Source: WHSW01 sp963851045 (GTDB lineage Bacteria > Actinomycetota > Thermoleophilia > Solirubrobacterales > 70-9). Taken from it: a stretch of DNA of 64,000 nt. The stretch lies in the NCBI GenBank assembly GCA_963851045.1, contig CAWKNC010000001.1, forward strand, positions 186,001 through 250,000, given 5' to 3'. Below the pieces are notes generated by a model. The model searched no databases and was not told the DNA's origin. It saw only the letters and a list, made by a program, of their open reading frames with translations. Of the stretch, positions 36,564 through 44,779 are shown one piece after another. Both the position numbers and the translations under genes were made by a program. Every line of letters begins with the position of its first letter. Within the stretch, counting starts at the first letter, position 1.

Positions 36564-36958
36564 GAGAACAGGACCGCCAGGACCTCAGCGAACCTGTCGA
36601 AGCGCTGAATCTCGCAGCCGTTGGTGCGATTGAAGGAGGCGGCGATCTCCTCGCCGCGCAAAGTGCCGTTGACGGTCAGCGTGTCCGGGCCTCCGTAGAC
36701 CTGGGTGCACGCCTGGTCGGCCGATGTTGGCGCGGCCGGATCCTCCGGCAGGGCAGCGATCGCCGCGCACGCTGCATCGTCGCCCCCCGGACAGGCGAGC
36801 GTCGCCTCCCGGGCTGGGGCCCCGCCGGGCCCATCGGCATCGACTCGAAGCGTGAGATCGGTTGACGAGGTGGCGGCCGAAGTCGATGTCTGGTCGTCAC
36901 TGCCACAGCCGGCGCAAAAGAGCAGTGCGACAACAGCAGATACCGCTATTCGCGTCAC
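36557..36958 (-). CDS. Lipoprotein with subtilisin-inhibitor-like (SSI) domain
   Basis: 133 residues. The N-terminus has a lipobox (LLFCAGC, lipidated Cys about residue 18) after a hydrophobic stretch. The mature part carries four cysteines in an SSI-like pattern: LACPGGDDAACAAI, then QACTQVYGGPDTLTVNGTL and FNRTNGCEIQRFD. SSI proteins inhibit subtilisin-like serine proteases; here the inhibitor would be tethered outside the membrane. The GTG start overlaps the PLP-lyase stop by 4 bp. The stop codon falls in the right duplication of the MITE-like element, and the protein is not truncated by it. Confidence 0.8.
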   Translation of the reverse strand: MTRIAVSAVVALLFCAGCGSDDQTSTSAATSSTDLTLRVDADGPGGAPAREATLACPGGDDAACAAIAALPEDPAAPTSADQACTQVYGGPDTLTVNGTLRGEEIAASFNRTNGCEIQRFDRFAEVLAVLFSP

Positions 36959-37944
36959 GCGAGGAGGGTCGGGTCAAAGTTGGCCCCGGAGAGAACGACG
37001 CCCACCCGCTCGCCCTCCTCCGGGCGGTAGGCGCCCGAGGTCAGCGCGGCGAGGGCAGCCGTAGCGCCCGGCTCGGCCGCGAGGCGCGCCACAAGCCAGA
37101 GCCGGCGCTGGGTCTCGGTGATCGCCTCGTCGGTGACGAGGATGGACTCCACCTGGTTGGCGCGCATCGTCGCCCACGGCACGGCGCCGATCCGCCTGGC
37201 GCCGAGCGAGTCGGCGGCCACGCCACCCACGTCGACCTCCACCGGCTCCCCGACCTCGAGCGCTCGATGGTAGGCCTGTGAGGCCTCGGGCTCGACCGCG
37301 ATCACGCGCACACGATCGCCGTACCAGGCGGCAGCTCCTGCGCAGAGCCCGCCACCGCCGACGCCCACGAGGACGGTGTCAAGACCGGGCGCCTGGCGGT
37401 CGAACTCACGCGCGCAGGTCCCCTGGCCCGCCACGATCAGCGGGTGGTCAAAGGCGTGGAGCTCGAGCGCTCCCGAGCCCTGCGAATGCTCGCGGCAGGC
37501 GGCGAGTGCATCGTCGAAGACGGCGCCCGCGACGACCACCTCCGCCGGGCTTCGTCGCAGACGCTCGACCTTCGCCGGTGGCGAGTTGTCGGGGACGAAG
37601 ATGGTTGCCGGGTGACCGAGGTCGGCTGCCGCGCGCGCCACGGCGAGCGCGAAGTTGCCGCCCGAGGCAGCCACCACCCCGGCCTTCGGCACGTCGGCGG
37701 CGAGCATCGCGCTGAAGGCACCGCGCAGCTTGAACGAGCCGGTCCGCTGGGCCAGCTCGAGCTTCAGCGTGAGCTCGAAGCCAAGGTCGAGCGCGTCGGG
37801 CTCGAGGACCACCACCGGCGTCTCGCGGGCGTACCCGGCGATCCGCGCCGCCGCGGCCTCGACCTCGCCGGGGCCAACCGGCGCGGCGATCTGTTCGCGC
37901 AACTCAGCCGTGAGGACGCGCCAGCTTCTTCTGATCGAGAACAT
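36955..37944 (-). CDS. PLP-dependent threonine/serine dehydratase-like protein
   Basis: About 329 residues, fold type II PLP enzyme. The PLP lysine is in GSFKLRGAFSAML, the substrate loop is ASGGNFALAVA, and the phosphate-binding glycine loop is VGVGGGGLCAGAA. It should eliminate water from L-threonine or L-serine, or racemise serine. There is no C-terminal ACT domain, so it is a catabolic or racemase type. The start is uncertain: the ATG at 37944 overlaps fumC by 41 bp, while a TTG at 37902 directly after the fumC stop is an alternative. It lies between fumC and the inhibitor-like lipoprotein gene on the same strand. Confidence 0.87.
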   Translation of the reverse strand: MFSIRRSWRVLTAELREQIAAPVGPGEVEAAAARIAGYARETPVVVLEPDALDLGFELTLKLELAQRTGSFKLRGAFSAMLAADVPKAGVVAASGGNFALAVARAAADLGHPATIFVPDNSPPAKVERLRRSPAEVVVAGAVFDDALAACREHSQGSGALELHAFDHPLIVAGQGTCAREFDRQAPGLDTVLVGVGGGGLCAGAAAWYGDRVRVIAVEPEASQAYHRALEVGEPVEVDVGGVAADSLGARRIGAVPWATMRANQVESILVTDEAITETQRRLWLVARLAAEPGATAALAALTSGAYRPEEGERVGVVLSGANFDPTLLA

Positions 37945-39232
37945 CGTCGAGGATGGACTCGTCGACGCCTGCCTCGCGCGCGACCTCCCGGACGGTCCGC
38001 CCCGATGCAACCGCTTCCTTGACGATCTCGGTCGTCTTGTCGTATCCGATGTGCGGATTGAGACCGGTCGCGGTCTGAACATTCGACTCGGCGTGGCGCT
38101 CGAGCATCTCCTCGTTCGGCTCGATGCCGCTCACGCACTTCTCGTTCAGCAGCCTGCATGCGGCCGCGAGCAGCTTGATCGAGTCCAGCAGGTTGCGTGC
38201 GATCAACGGCACCCGGACGTTGAGCTCGAACTGGCCCTGGGTACCGGCTATCGCGATCGCTGCGTCGTTGCCGATGACCTGATCTCCGACCTGAATCGTC
38301 ACCTCCGGGATCACCGGGTTGACCTTCCCGGGCATGATCGAGGAGCCCTTCTGAAGCTCGGGAAGGCGGATCTCGGCAAGGCCGGCGCGCGGCCCCGAGC
38401 CCATCAGCGCGAGGTCGCCGCTGATCTTGATGAGCGAGACGGCGAGCACCTTGAGCGCACCGGAGAGCTCCACCAGGGCATCGCGGCTGGCATTGCCCTC
38501 GAAGGTGTCCTCGGGAGCCGAGATTTCGACGCCGGTCGACTCAGCCAGCTTTGCCCGCACGCCGGCGGCGAACTCGGCGTGGGTGTTGATCCCGGTCCCG
38601 GCAGCGGTACCCCCGAGCGGAATCTGACCGACGCGTCCGAGGGTGTCGCGGACGCGCGCGCCGCCGAGACGAACCTGCGCCGCGTAGCCGGCGAACTCCT
38701 GGCCGAGCGTCACCGGCACCGCGTCCATCAGGTGCGTGCGCCCGGACTTCACGTGGTCGGCGAACTCCTCAGCCTTGGCGGTCAGCGCGGCCTCCAGGCC
38801 TTCGATCGCAGGCAGCAGATCCGTGGTGACCTCGCCGAGGGCAGCCAGGTGGACGGCTGACGGAAAGACGTCGTTCGAAGACTGGCCGCGGTTGACGTGA
38901 TCGTTGGGGTGCACGTCGTCGCCGGCGAGCTTTGCGATCACCTCGTTGGCGTTCATGTTCGAGGATGTGCCCGAGCCGGTCTGGAAGACGTCTACCGGGA
39001 ACTGCTCGTCGTGTTCGCCGTTGCCGATCGCGTCGCCCGCCTTGCCGATGCGCTCGGCGATCTGCTCATCGAGCTCTCCGAGCTCGGCGTTGACGCGCGC
39101 TGCGGCCGCCTTGAGACGGCCGAGCCAGTGAACGACAGGGGCCGGGATCGGATGTCCCGACACCGGGAAGTTCTCGACCGCCTTGGCGGTCTCGCCGCCC
39201 CACAACTGCTCGCTCAACTGCGCCTCCATCAT
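37904..39232 (-). CDS. fumC: Class II fumarate hydratase
   Basis: 442 residues, the iron-independent tetrameric fumarase that interconverts fumarate and malate in the TCA cycle. Diagnostic motifs are GSGTSSNMNANEV near residue 100, GRTHLMDAVP, and the superfamily signature GSSIMPGKVNP. The start at the paired ATGs (39232/39229) gives the usual N-terminus. Upstream codons to 39316 would overlap the CGNR gene and have no homology. The neighbouring minus-strand genes may share its transcript. Confidence 0.95.
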   Translation of the reverse strand: MMEAQLSEQLWGGETAKAVENFPVSGHPIPAPVVHWLGRLKAAAARVNAELGELDEQIAERIGKAGDAIGNGEHDEQFPVDVFQTGSGTSSNMNANEVIAKLAGDDVHPNDHVNRGQSSNDVFPSAVHLAALGEVTTDLLPAIEGLEAALTAKAEEFADHVKSGRTHLMDAVPVTLGQEFAGYAAQVRLGGARVRDTLGRVGQIPLGGTAAGTGINTHAEFAAGVRAKLAESTGVEISAPEDTFEGNASRDALVELSGALKVLAVSLIKISGDLALMGSGPRAGLAEIRLPELQKGSSIMPGKVNPVIPEVTIQVGDQVIGNDAAIAIAGTQGQFELNVRVPLIARNLLDSIKLLAAACRLLNEKCVSGIEPNEEMLERHAESNVQTATGLNPHIGYDKTTEIVKEAVASGRTVREVAREAGVDESILDDVLDQKKLARPHG

Positions 39233-39261
39233 CGATACAAGGTCAGGTCCGAGGCTATCGG

Positions 39262-39822
39262 CTACGCGGGCCTGTGCCGCTCGCGGAAGCGGCGTGCCTT
39301 GGCGCGGTTGCCGCACTTGCCGATCTCACACCAGGTCCCCGAGCGGTTGCGCGAATGGTCATAGAACGCCCAGCGGCAATCCTCGGCCGGACACGCCTTG
39401 AGGCGGCGCCAGGTGCCGTCGTTCATCGAGTCGTGGACGATCGACAAAAGACGCGCGATCGCCGAGTCGACGCCGCCGCAGCTCGTGACCAGCGCCGCGC
39501 CATCGGCGTCAAAGCGCAACGCGACCGCCGCCGCGGCCGACTGCTCGTTGAGCACGGAGAGCGCGTCGGCAGGGGCCCCATCGCCCGAGTTGTTCGCATC
39601 GAGCAGTGCGCGCAGTGCCTCGCGCACGGCGACCAGGCGCGCGCGGTCTTCCTCGTCGACCGCCGCCTCGCCCCCCTCCAGCCCGTGCGCCGCAAGCCAT
39701 TTGTGGGCCTCGGAGCGATCGGCCAGGGAGTCGAGACTGTCCTCCACGTCCAGCGTGTTGACAAAGGCCCGCACAAGTTCGAGTGGAACCGGTGCGGTCT
39801 GGTCTGTGGGCATAACCAGCAT
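39262..39822 (-). CDS. CGNR zinc finger protein (ABATE domain transcriptional regulator-like)
   Basis: 186 residues. The N-terminal two-thirds matches the ABATE-type helical region (LVRAFVNTLDVEDSLDSLAD opening). The C-terminal 40 residues form a CGNR finger with cysteines in CPAEDCRWAFYD and WCEIGKCGNRAKARRFRER. The motif is thought to bind DNA, and many members are putative regulators of catabolic genes. It is divergent from a putative promoter for the small peptide and ileS, and 29 bp upstream of fumC, so it could control either. Confidence 0.88.
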   Translation of the reverse strand: MLVMPTDQTAPVPLELVRAFVNTLDVEDSLDSLADRSEAHKWLAAHGLEGGEAAVDEEDRARLVAVREALRALLDANNSGDGAPADALSVLNEQSAAAAVALRFDADGAALVTSCGGVDSAIARLLSIVHDSMNDGTWRRLKACPAEDCRWAFYDHSRNRSGTWCEIGKCGNRAKARRFRERHRPA

Positions 39823-39823
39823 T

Positions 39824-39853
39824 TTAGCTGTACCGGTTACTTCCTGCTATAAC
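39824..39853 (+). promoter_or_regulatory. Candidate promoter for the small peptide gene and ileS
   Basis: A good -10-like hexamer TATAAC lies at 39848-39853, with a weak -35-like TTAGCT 18 bp upstream at 39824-39829. This is an AT-rich island in the only gap upstream of the small peptide and ileS. The assignment is by sequence pattern only. Confidence 0.35.
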
Positions 39854-39867
39854 TACCTAATAGGAAA

Positions 39868-39884
39868 TGGGGGTTACGCCCCCA
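39868..39884 (+). other. Short hairpin in the 5' leader of the small peptide gene
   Basis: TGGGGG (39868-39873) and CCCCCA (39879-39884) form a 6-bp stem around a 5-nt loop, about 20 nt before the Shine-Dalgarno. No T-tract follows, so it is not an obvious terminator. It may stabilise the leader. Confidence 0.4.
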
Positions 39885-39914
39885 CACACACAACAGCGCC
39901 TCAGGAGGTGCACG

Positions 39915-40031
39915 ATGCAGCCCACACTCGCAACACTGTTCATCACCGCCGAGCGAGCCGCGCGCGAGCGCGACGCCCGTCACCGGCACCCGGTGGCGCG
40001 CCGCAAGCGCCGTACCCGCCGCTGGTTTTAA
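39915..40031 (+). CDS. 38-residue highly basic peptide with a perfect Shine-Dalgarno
   Basis: ATG at 39915 stands 6 nt after AGGAGG (39903-39908), one of the best ribosome-binding sites in the window. The peptide opens MQPTLATLFITAERAARERD and ends in a run of Arg/Lys (VARRKRRTRRWF, then TAA at 40029-40031). It carries no signal peptide. With about a dozen Arg/Lys in the last 20 residues it could bind nucleic acid or membranes. It precedes ileS by 50 bp; it has one Ile codon, so it is not an isoleucine attenuator peptide. A hairpin spans its stop codon. The family is not recognised. Confidence 0.6.
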   Translation: MQPTLATLFITAERAARERDARHRHPVARRKRRTRRWF

Positions 40032-40042
40032 AGCCGGCGGGT
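40014..40042 (+). other. Hairpin across the small-peptide stop codon, upstream of ileS
   Basis: ACCCGCCG (40014-40021) pairs with CGGCGGGT (40035-40042) in an 8-bp GC-rich stem, and the loop includes the TAA of the peptide gene. A ribosome finishing the peptide would melt it. No T-run follows, so a terminator is unlikely. It may couple translation of the peptide to ileS. Confidence 0.4.
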
Positions 40043-40081
40043 CCGGAGGACATTCTCATCGCCTGGTAAACAAGGCCGCGG

Positions 40082-43000
40082 ATGAGCAGCTCTTTCCGCC
40101 CGGTCGATCCCAAGCAATCCTTTCCCGATCTCGAACTCGGGGTGCTCGAACGGTGGCGCGCGGACAGCACCTTCGAGCGCCAGGTCAACCAGCGCCGGGA
40201 GCAGGGCGCGCCGATCTGGAGCTTCTACGACGGCCCGCCGACGGCCAACGGCAAGCCCGGCTCACACCACGTCCTGGCCCGTTCCTTCAAGGACGTGTAC
40301 CCCCGCTATCAGGCCATGCGCGGCCACTACGTCCCGCGCAAGGCCGGGTGGGACTGTCACGGCCTGCCGGTCGAGCTCGAGATCGAGAAGGAACTCGGGA
40401 TCTCATCGAAGGCGGAGATCGAGGAGTTCGGCATCGACGCCTTCAACAGCCGCTGTCGCGAGTCGGTCCTGCGCTACGTCGATGACTGGAACCGGCTGAC
40501 CGAGCGCATCGGCTTTTGGATCGACCTCGACGACCCGTATGTGACGATGACCAACACATACATCGAGTCGGTCTGGTGGGCGCTGCGCCAGATCTGGGAT
40601 GCGGGTCGCCTCTATGAGGGCCACAAGGTCGTCCCCTACTGCCCGCGGTGCGGGACCGCGCTCTCCTCCCACGAGGTGGCACAGGGCTACCGCGACGTGG
40701 AGGACCCCTCGGTCTACGTGAAGCTGGAGGTGCTCGACGTTCCGCCCAACGACGCGATCCCCGAGTCGCCGATCGAGGTAGGCGACCAACTGCTCGCCTG
40801 GACGACGACTCCCTGGACGCTGATCTCCAACGCCGCCCTGGCTGTCGGCGAGGGGATCGAGTACGTGCGGGCGCGCAGGGACGACGAGGTGTTCGTCCTC
40901 GGCCGCGACCTGGTCGAGCGGGTGCTCGGCGAGGACGCCGAGATCATCAGCCACTTCCCTGGCGCGGCGCTGGCCGGAATTCGTTACCAGCCGCCGTTTG
41001 GCTTCATCTCCGACTACGGCCCCCGCGGGCACACGGTGCTGCTCGGGGACTTCGTCACCACAGAGGACGGCACTGGGATCGTCCACACCGCTATCGCCTT
41101 CGGCGAGGACGATTTTCAACTCGGCGAGCAGTACGGGATCAAGCTCCAGAACCCCGTGCGGGCCGACGGGACCTTTGACGAGCGCGTCACCGACTACGAG
41201 GGCCGCTTCGTCAAGGACGCCGATGCGGACATCATCGAGGCGCTGCGCGCAAACGGGCGCCTTCTGCGCTCCGAGGTCTACGAGCACGCCTACCCCCACT
41301 GCTGGCGCTGTGGCACGCCGCTTCTCTATTACGCGAAGTCGAGCTGGTACGTCCGCACCACCGACGTCCGCGACCGGATGCTGGCCGAGAACGAGAAGAT
41401 CGGATGGCGTCCCGAGCACGTCAAGCACGGGCGCTTCGGCCGCTGGCTCGAGGGCAACGTCGATTGGGCGCTCTCCCGCGAGCGCTATTGGGGCACCCCG
41501 CTGCCGGTCTGGGAGTGCACCTCCGCCGACTGCGACGGCAACTTCTGCGCCGGCTCGATCGCCGAGCTTCGTGAGCGTGCCGGCACGGTTCCCGAGGATC
41601 TGCATCGCCCCCACATCGACGAGGTTGTCATCCCGTGCGATCAGTGCGGCGGCGAGATGCGCCGCGTTGAGGAGGTGATCGACGCCTGGTTTGACTCTGG
41701 CGCGATGCCCTTCGCGCAGTTTCACTATCCGTTCGAGAACGAGGAGGAGTTCAAGGAGCGGTTCCCGGCCGACTACATCTGCGAGGCGCAGGATCAGACG
41801 CGCGGCTGGTTTTACTCGCTGCTCTCCGAATCGACGCTGCTGTTCGACGAGTCGAGCTACCGCAACTGCGTCTGCCTTGGCCTGATCTCAGACTCCGACG
41901 GTCAGAAGATGTCGACGAGCCGCGGCAACGTGGTCGACCCCTGGCAGGTCATCGACACGCATGGCGCCGACGCCTTCCGCTGGTACTACCTGAGCTCACA
42001 GCAGCCCTGGGCGGGCTACCGCTTCTCGCCCGACACGGTCGGTGAGTCGCTGCGCCAGTTTCTGCTCACGCTTTGGAACACGTACTCGTTCTTCGTCCTC
42101 TACGCGAACGCCAGTGATACGACGATGTCGAGCCTCGAGGGCTTCGACCCCCAGCGCGACGGCAACGACCTCGACCGCTGGGCCGTGTCCCGTCTCGAAA
42201 GCCTCAAGGGCGAGGTCATCGAGCGAATGAATGACTTCGACTGCACGACGGCCGGCCGCGAGATCGCGACGTACGTGGATGAGCTGTCGAACTGGTACGT
42301 GCGGCTCTCCCGCAGACGCTTCTGGGACGCCGACAACGGTGCGTTCATGACCCTCCGCTACTGCCTGGTCGAGCTCGCGAAGCTGCTCGCGCCGTTCGTT
42401 CCCTTCGTCTCTGACGAGATCTACGACAATCTTTCAGCGGATCCCGAGTCCGTCCATCTCGCCGACTATCCGGCGCCGCGGAGTGAATGGATCGATGGCG
42501 AACTCGAGGCTGGCGTGGAGGCGGCCCTGCGAGCGATCGAGCTCGGCCGGGCGGCCCGGGCCGACGCGAAGGTGAAGAACCGACAGCCGCTGCGCCGCGC
42601 GGTCATCGTCGCGACGGAGACCGAGCGGGCCGAGATCGAGCGCCTGGCCGACCTCGTTCGCACTGAGCTAAACGTCAAGGAGCTCGAGTTCGTCTCGGAG
42701 GAGGGTGAGCTTGTCTCGTATGAGGTCAAGCCGAACTACCGGACGCTCGGCCCGCGTTTTGGCAAGGCGATGCCCCAGGTTGCCGCGGCGGTACAGGCCC
42801 TCGACCCCGCCCATGCCGCCGAGGCGGTCCGCGGCGAGCGACGCCTCGGGATCAACTTCGACGGTGCCGAGCACACGCTCGAGCCCGACGATCTGACGCT
42901 CGTGATGCAGCCGCTACCGGGCTATGAGGTCGAGCACGAGGCGGGTCGCGCCGTCGCGCTCGCACTGGAACTCGACGACGAATTGCGCCTCGAGGGGCTT

Positions 43001-43240
43001 GCGCGGGAGATCGTGCACGCGATCCAGAGTGCGCGCAAGCAGTCTGGCCTCGACGTCTCAGACCGCATTGAGCTCCGCCTGGCGGGCGACGAGGAGCTCG
43101 TCGAAGCAGCACGCGCGCACCAGGACTACATCGCCGGCGAGACGCTGGCGACCTCCGTCGCCTACGGAGGCGACGGCCTGGAGATCACCGTCTCTATCGA
43201 GGGGCGGGAGCTGCGTATCGGGATCGAACGGAAGAGCTGA
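40082..43240 (+). CDS. ileS: Isoleucyl-tRNA synthetase, type 2 (GXHH-motif)
   Basis: 1052 residues, class I synthetase charging tRNA(Ile). The first signature is GSHH (residues 60-63, in ANGKPGSHHVLARS) in place of the usual HxGH, and the second is KMSTS (609-613). The segment KAGWDCHGLPVE, the editing domain around residues 190-400, zinc-type Cys pairs (VVPYCPRCGT, HCWRCGT) and the eukaryote-like C-terminal region place it with IleRS2, as in Mycobacterium tuberculosis. The GXHH variant of IleRS2 is known for extreme insensitivity to mupirocin. I looked for a T-box in the leader and saw none. Confidence 0.96.
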   Translation: MSSSFRPVDPKQSFPDLELGVLERWRADSTFERQVNQRREQGAPIWSFYDGPPTANGKPGSHHVLARSFKDVYPRYQAMRGHYVPRKAGWDCHGLPVELEIEKELGISSKAEIEEFGIDAFNSRCRESVLRYVDDWNRLTERIGFWIDLDDPYVTMTNTYIESVWWALRQIWDAGRLYEGHKVVPYCPRCGTALSSHEVAQGYRDVEDPSVYVKLEVLDVPPNDAIPESPIEVGDQLLAWTTTPWTLISNAALAVGEGIEYVRARRDDEVFVLGRDLVERVLGEDAEIISHFPGAALAGIRYQPPFGFISDYGPRGHTVLLGDFVTTEDGTGIVHTAIAFGEDDFQLGEQYGIKLQNPVRADGTFDERVTDYEGRFVKDADADIIEALRANGRLLRSEVYEHAYPHCWRCGTPLLYYAKSSWYVRTTDVRDRMLAENEKIGWRPEHVKHGRFGRWLEGNVDWALSRERYWGTPLPVWECTSADCDGNFCAGSIAELRERAGTVPEDLHRPHIDEVVIPCDQCGGEMRRVEEVIDAWFDSGAMPFAQFHYPFENEEEFKERFPADYICEAQDQTRGWFYSLLSESTLLFDESSYRNCVCLGLISDSDGQKMSTSRGNVVDPWQVIDTHGADAFRWYYLSSQQPWAGYRFSPDTVGESLRQFLLTLWNTYSFFVLYANASDTTMSSLEGFDPQRDGNDLDRWAVSRLESLKGEVIERMNDFDCTTAGREIATYVDELSNWYVRLSRRRFWDADNGAFMTLRYCLVELAKLLAPFVPFVSDEIYDNLSADPESVHLADYPAPRSEWIDGELEAGVEAALRAIELGRAARADAKVKNRQPLRRAVIVATETERAEIERLADLVRTELNVKELEFVSEEGELVSYEVKPNYRTLGPRFGKAMPQVAAAVQALDPAHAAEAVRGERRLGINFDGAEHTLEPDDLTLVMQPLPGYEVEHEAGRAVALALELDDELRLEGLAREIVHAIQSARKQSGLDVSDRIELRLAGDEELVEAARAHQDYIAGETLATSVAYGGDGLEITVSIEGRELRIGIERKS

Positions 43241-43250
43241 AGACGAACGG

Positions 43251-43595
43251 TCAGTTGACTTTGACCTTCATCGTCATCTCCTCGTGGATCGTGCAGATGA
43301 GCTTGTAGGTCCCTGACTTGGAGAACTTCTTCTTCAGGTTGACGCCACGGTCGTCGGTGATCGGCGAGGAGAACGCTCCGCCGGGTCCGCGCTTTTTGAC
43401 GACGTTATGCGAGTCGTCGCCGACCCACTTGAACTTCACCTTCGTCCCCTTGGAAACGCTGAGCTTCGTCGGGCTGAAGAAGTCGTCGGCAACCTGAACG
43501 GTCTTCGAGCCGCGCTTGGCGGTCGCGGAGGTGACCGCCACGCCGACGGCGAGGACGAGAACGGCGACACCGATGATCCCTGCCAGGCGACGCAT
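43251..43595 (-). CDS. Secreted cupredoxin (plastocyanin-like blue copper protein)
   Basis: 114 residues with a signal peptide (GIIGVAVLVLAVGVAVTSATA). Type 1 copper ligands are recognisable: His in GDDSHNVV, then Cys, His and Met in LICTIHEEMTM. It is a small periplasmic or cell-surface electron carrier. The gene lies 3 bp downstream of trxA, suggesting co-transcription and a role in extracytoplasmic redox chemistry. The partner redox enzyme is unknown. Confidence 0.87.
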   Translation of the reverse strand: MRRLAGIIGVAVLVLAVGVAVTSATAKRGSKTVQVADDFFSPTKLSVSKGTKVKFKWVGDDSHNVVKKRGPGGAFSSPITDDRGVNLKKKFSKSGTYKLICTIHEEMTMKVKVN

Positions 43596-43597
43596 GC

Positions 43598-43927
43598 TCA
43601 GACGAGCGCCGGCTCGAGCTCGGCCTCGAGGCGGCGCTTGGGCAGCGCTCCCACGACCCGCTTGGCCTCAGCGCCGTCCTTGAAGAGGATCAGGGTCGGG
43701 ATCGAGAGCACCTCGTAGCGTCCGGCCGTCTGCTGGTTGTCGTCGACGTTGAGGCTGAGCACAGTCAGCTCACCGGCACGCTCGGCGGCGATCTCCTCGA
43801 GGATCGGATGGACGACTCGGCACGGTCCGCACCAGGGAGCCCAGAAATCGACGAGCACGGGGCCATCGGCTTCAAGAACATCCGCCTGAAAGCTGGCGTC
43901 GGTCACGTCGGGGAGCTTGCCGGTCAC
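43598..43927 (-). CDS. trxA: Thioredoxin
   Basis: 109 residues with the WCGPC active site in VDFWAPWCGPCRVVHP and the cis-Pro segment SIPTLILF. It is the general dithiol reductant. It starts at a GTG (43927-43925) behind an AGGAGA ribosome-binding site at about 43931-43936. There is no signal peptide, so it is cytosolic. The cupredoxin gene follows on the same strand. Confidence 0.95.
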   Translation of the reverse strand: MTGKLPDVTDASFQADVLEADGPVLVDFWAPWCGPCRVVHPILEEIAAERAGELTVLSLNVDDNQQTAGRYEVLSIPTLILFKDGAEAKRVVGALPKRRLEAELEPALV

Positions 43928-44015
43928 AGTGAGTCTCCTAACCCTCGTATGGGCGATTAGATGCGGTTTGCAGCTGCTTCAAAAAGTATAGTGCGTGGTG
44001 ATTGCCGGCCGGACC

Positions 44016-44744
44016 TTAATCGTTGGATCGGCCACCGCGCAATCGCATCTCAGGTACCCGCCGCGCCGCCTCGAACACGATCGAGCCGGTCATCTTCGAC
44101 TGGCCCACCCTGCGGTCGCGAAAGACGATCGGGATCTCGACGACCCGGAAGCCCGCCCTGATCGCGCGGTAGGTCGTCTCCACCTGAAACGCGTACCCGT
44201 GCGAGGCGACCGTCTCAGGATGGATGGTCCGCAGCACCTCGCGCCTAAAGACCTTGAAGCCGCCGGTGAGATCCCTCACCCCGATCCCCAGCACGGTGCG
44301 GGCATAGGCGCTGCCGCCGCGGCTGATCAGCCTGCGGAGCGGCCCCCAATCGGTGACCGCGCCGCCGTCGACGTACCGCGAGCCAAGCACGACGTCGGCA
44401 TCCTCGGCGGCCGCCAGCAGCCGCGGCAGGTCGGCCGGATCGTGCGAGAAGTCGGCGTCCATCTGCGCGATCAGTTCCGCGCCACCGGCGAGGGCGCGCT
44501 CAAATCCCGCGGTGTAGGCGGGTCCCAGGCCCTCCTTGGCGTCACGGTGCAAGACCTCGACATCGTCGCGCTCGCGCGCAAGCCGATCGGCGATCTCCCC
44601 GGTGCCGTCGGGCGACGCGTCGTCGACGATCAGCAGCCGCCTCTTCGCCGGGAGCTGCTCGAGGGCCGCGGCGGTGATTGCTGCGAGGTTTTCTGCCTCG
44701 TCGTAGGTCGGTATGACAAGCCACACGGGCGCAGTCCCTTGCAT
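44016..44744 (-). CDS. Family 2 glycosyltransferase, polyprenol-phosphate mannose synthase-like
   Basis: 242 residues with a GT-A fold: VIPTYDEAENL (nucleotide entry), VDDASPDGTGE, the metal-binding MDADFSHDP, and RYVDGGAVTDWG plus GFKVFRREVL, which are typical of DPM1-type dolichol/polyprenol-phosphate mannosyltransferases. It would load mannose or glucose from a nucleotide sugar onto polyprenyl phosphate for use outside the membrane. There is no C-terminal membrane domain, as in soluble DPM1. The ATG at 44744 is chosen because it leaves 35 bp to the divergent polX. Confidence 0.88.
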   Translation of the reverse strand: MQGTAPVWLVIPTYDEAENLAAITAAALEQLPAKRRLLIVDDASPDGTGEIADRLARERDDVEVLHRDAKEGLGPAYTAGFERALAGGAELIAQMDADFSHDPADLPRLLAAAEDADVVLGSRYVDGGAVTDWGPLRRLISRGGSAYARTVLGIGVRDLTGGFKVFRREVLRTIHPETVASHGYAFQVETTYRAIRAGFRVVEIPIVFRDRRVGQSKMTGSIVFEAARRVPEMRLRGGRSND

Positions 44745-44779
44745 CCATCGCAATCTAGAGCCCAACTACAGTCCAATCC

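Noticed and set aside
39823..40081. Possible T-box riboswitch before ileS
   Set aside because: I looked for the conserved antiterminator-type sequence and a terminator with a T-run in the leader and saw neither; only two short hairpins and a peptide ORF.
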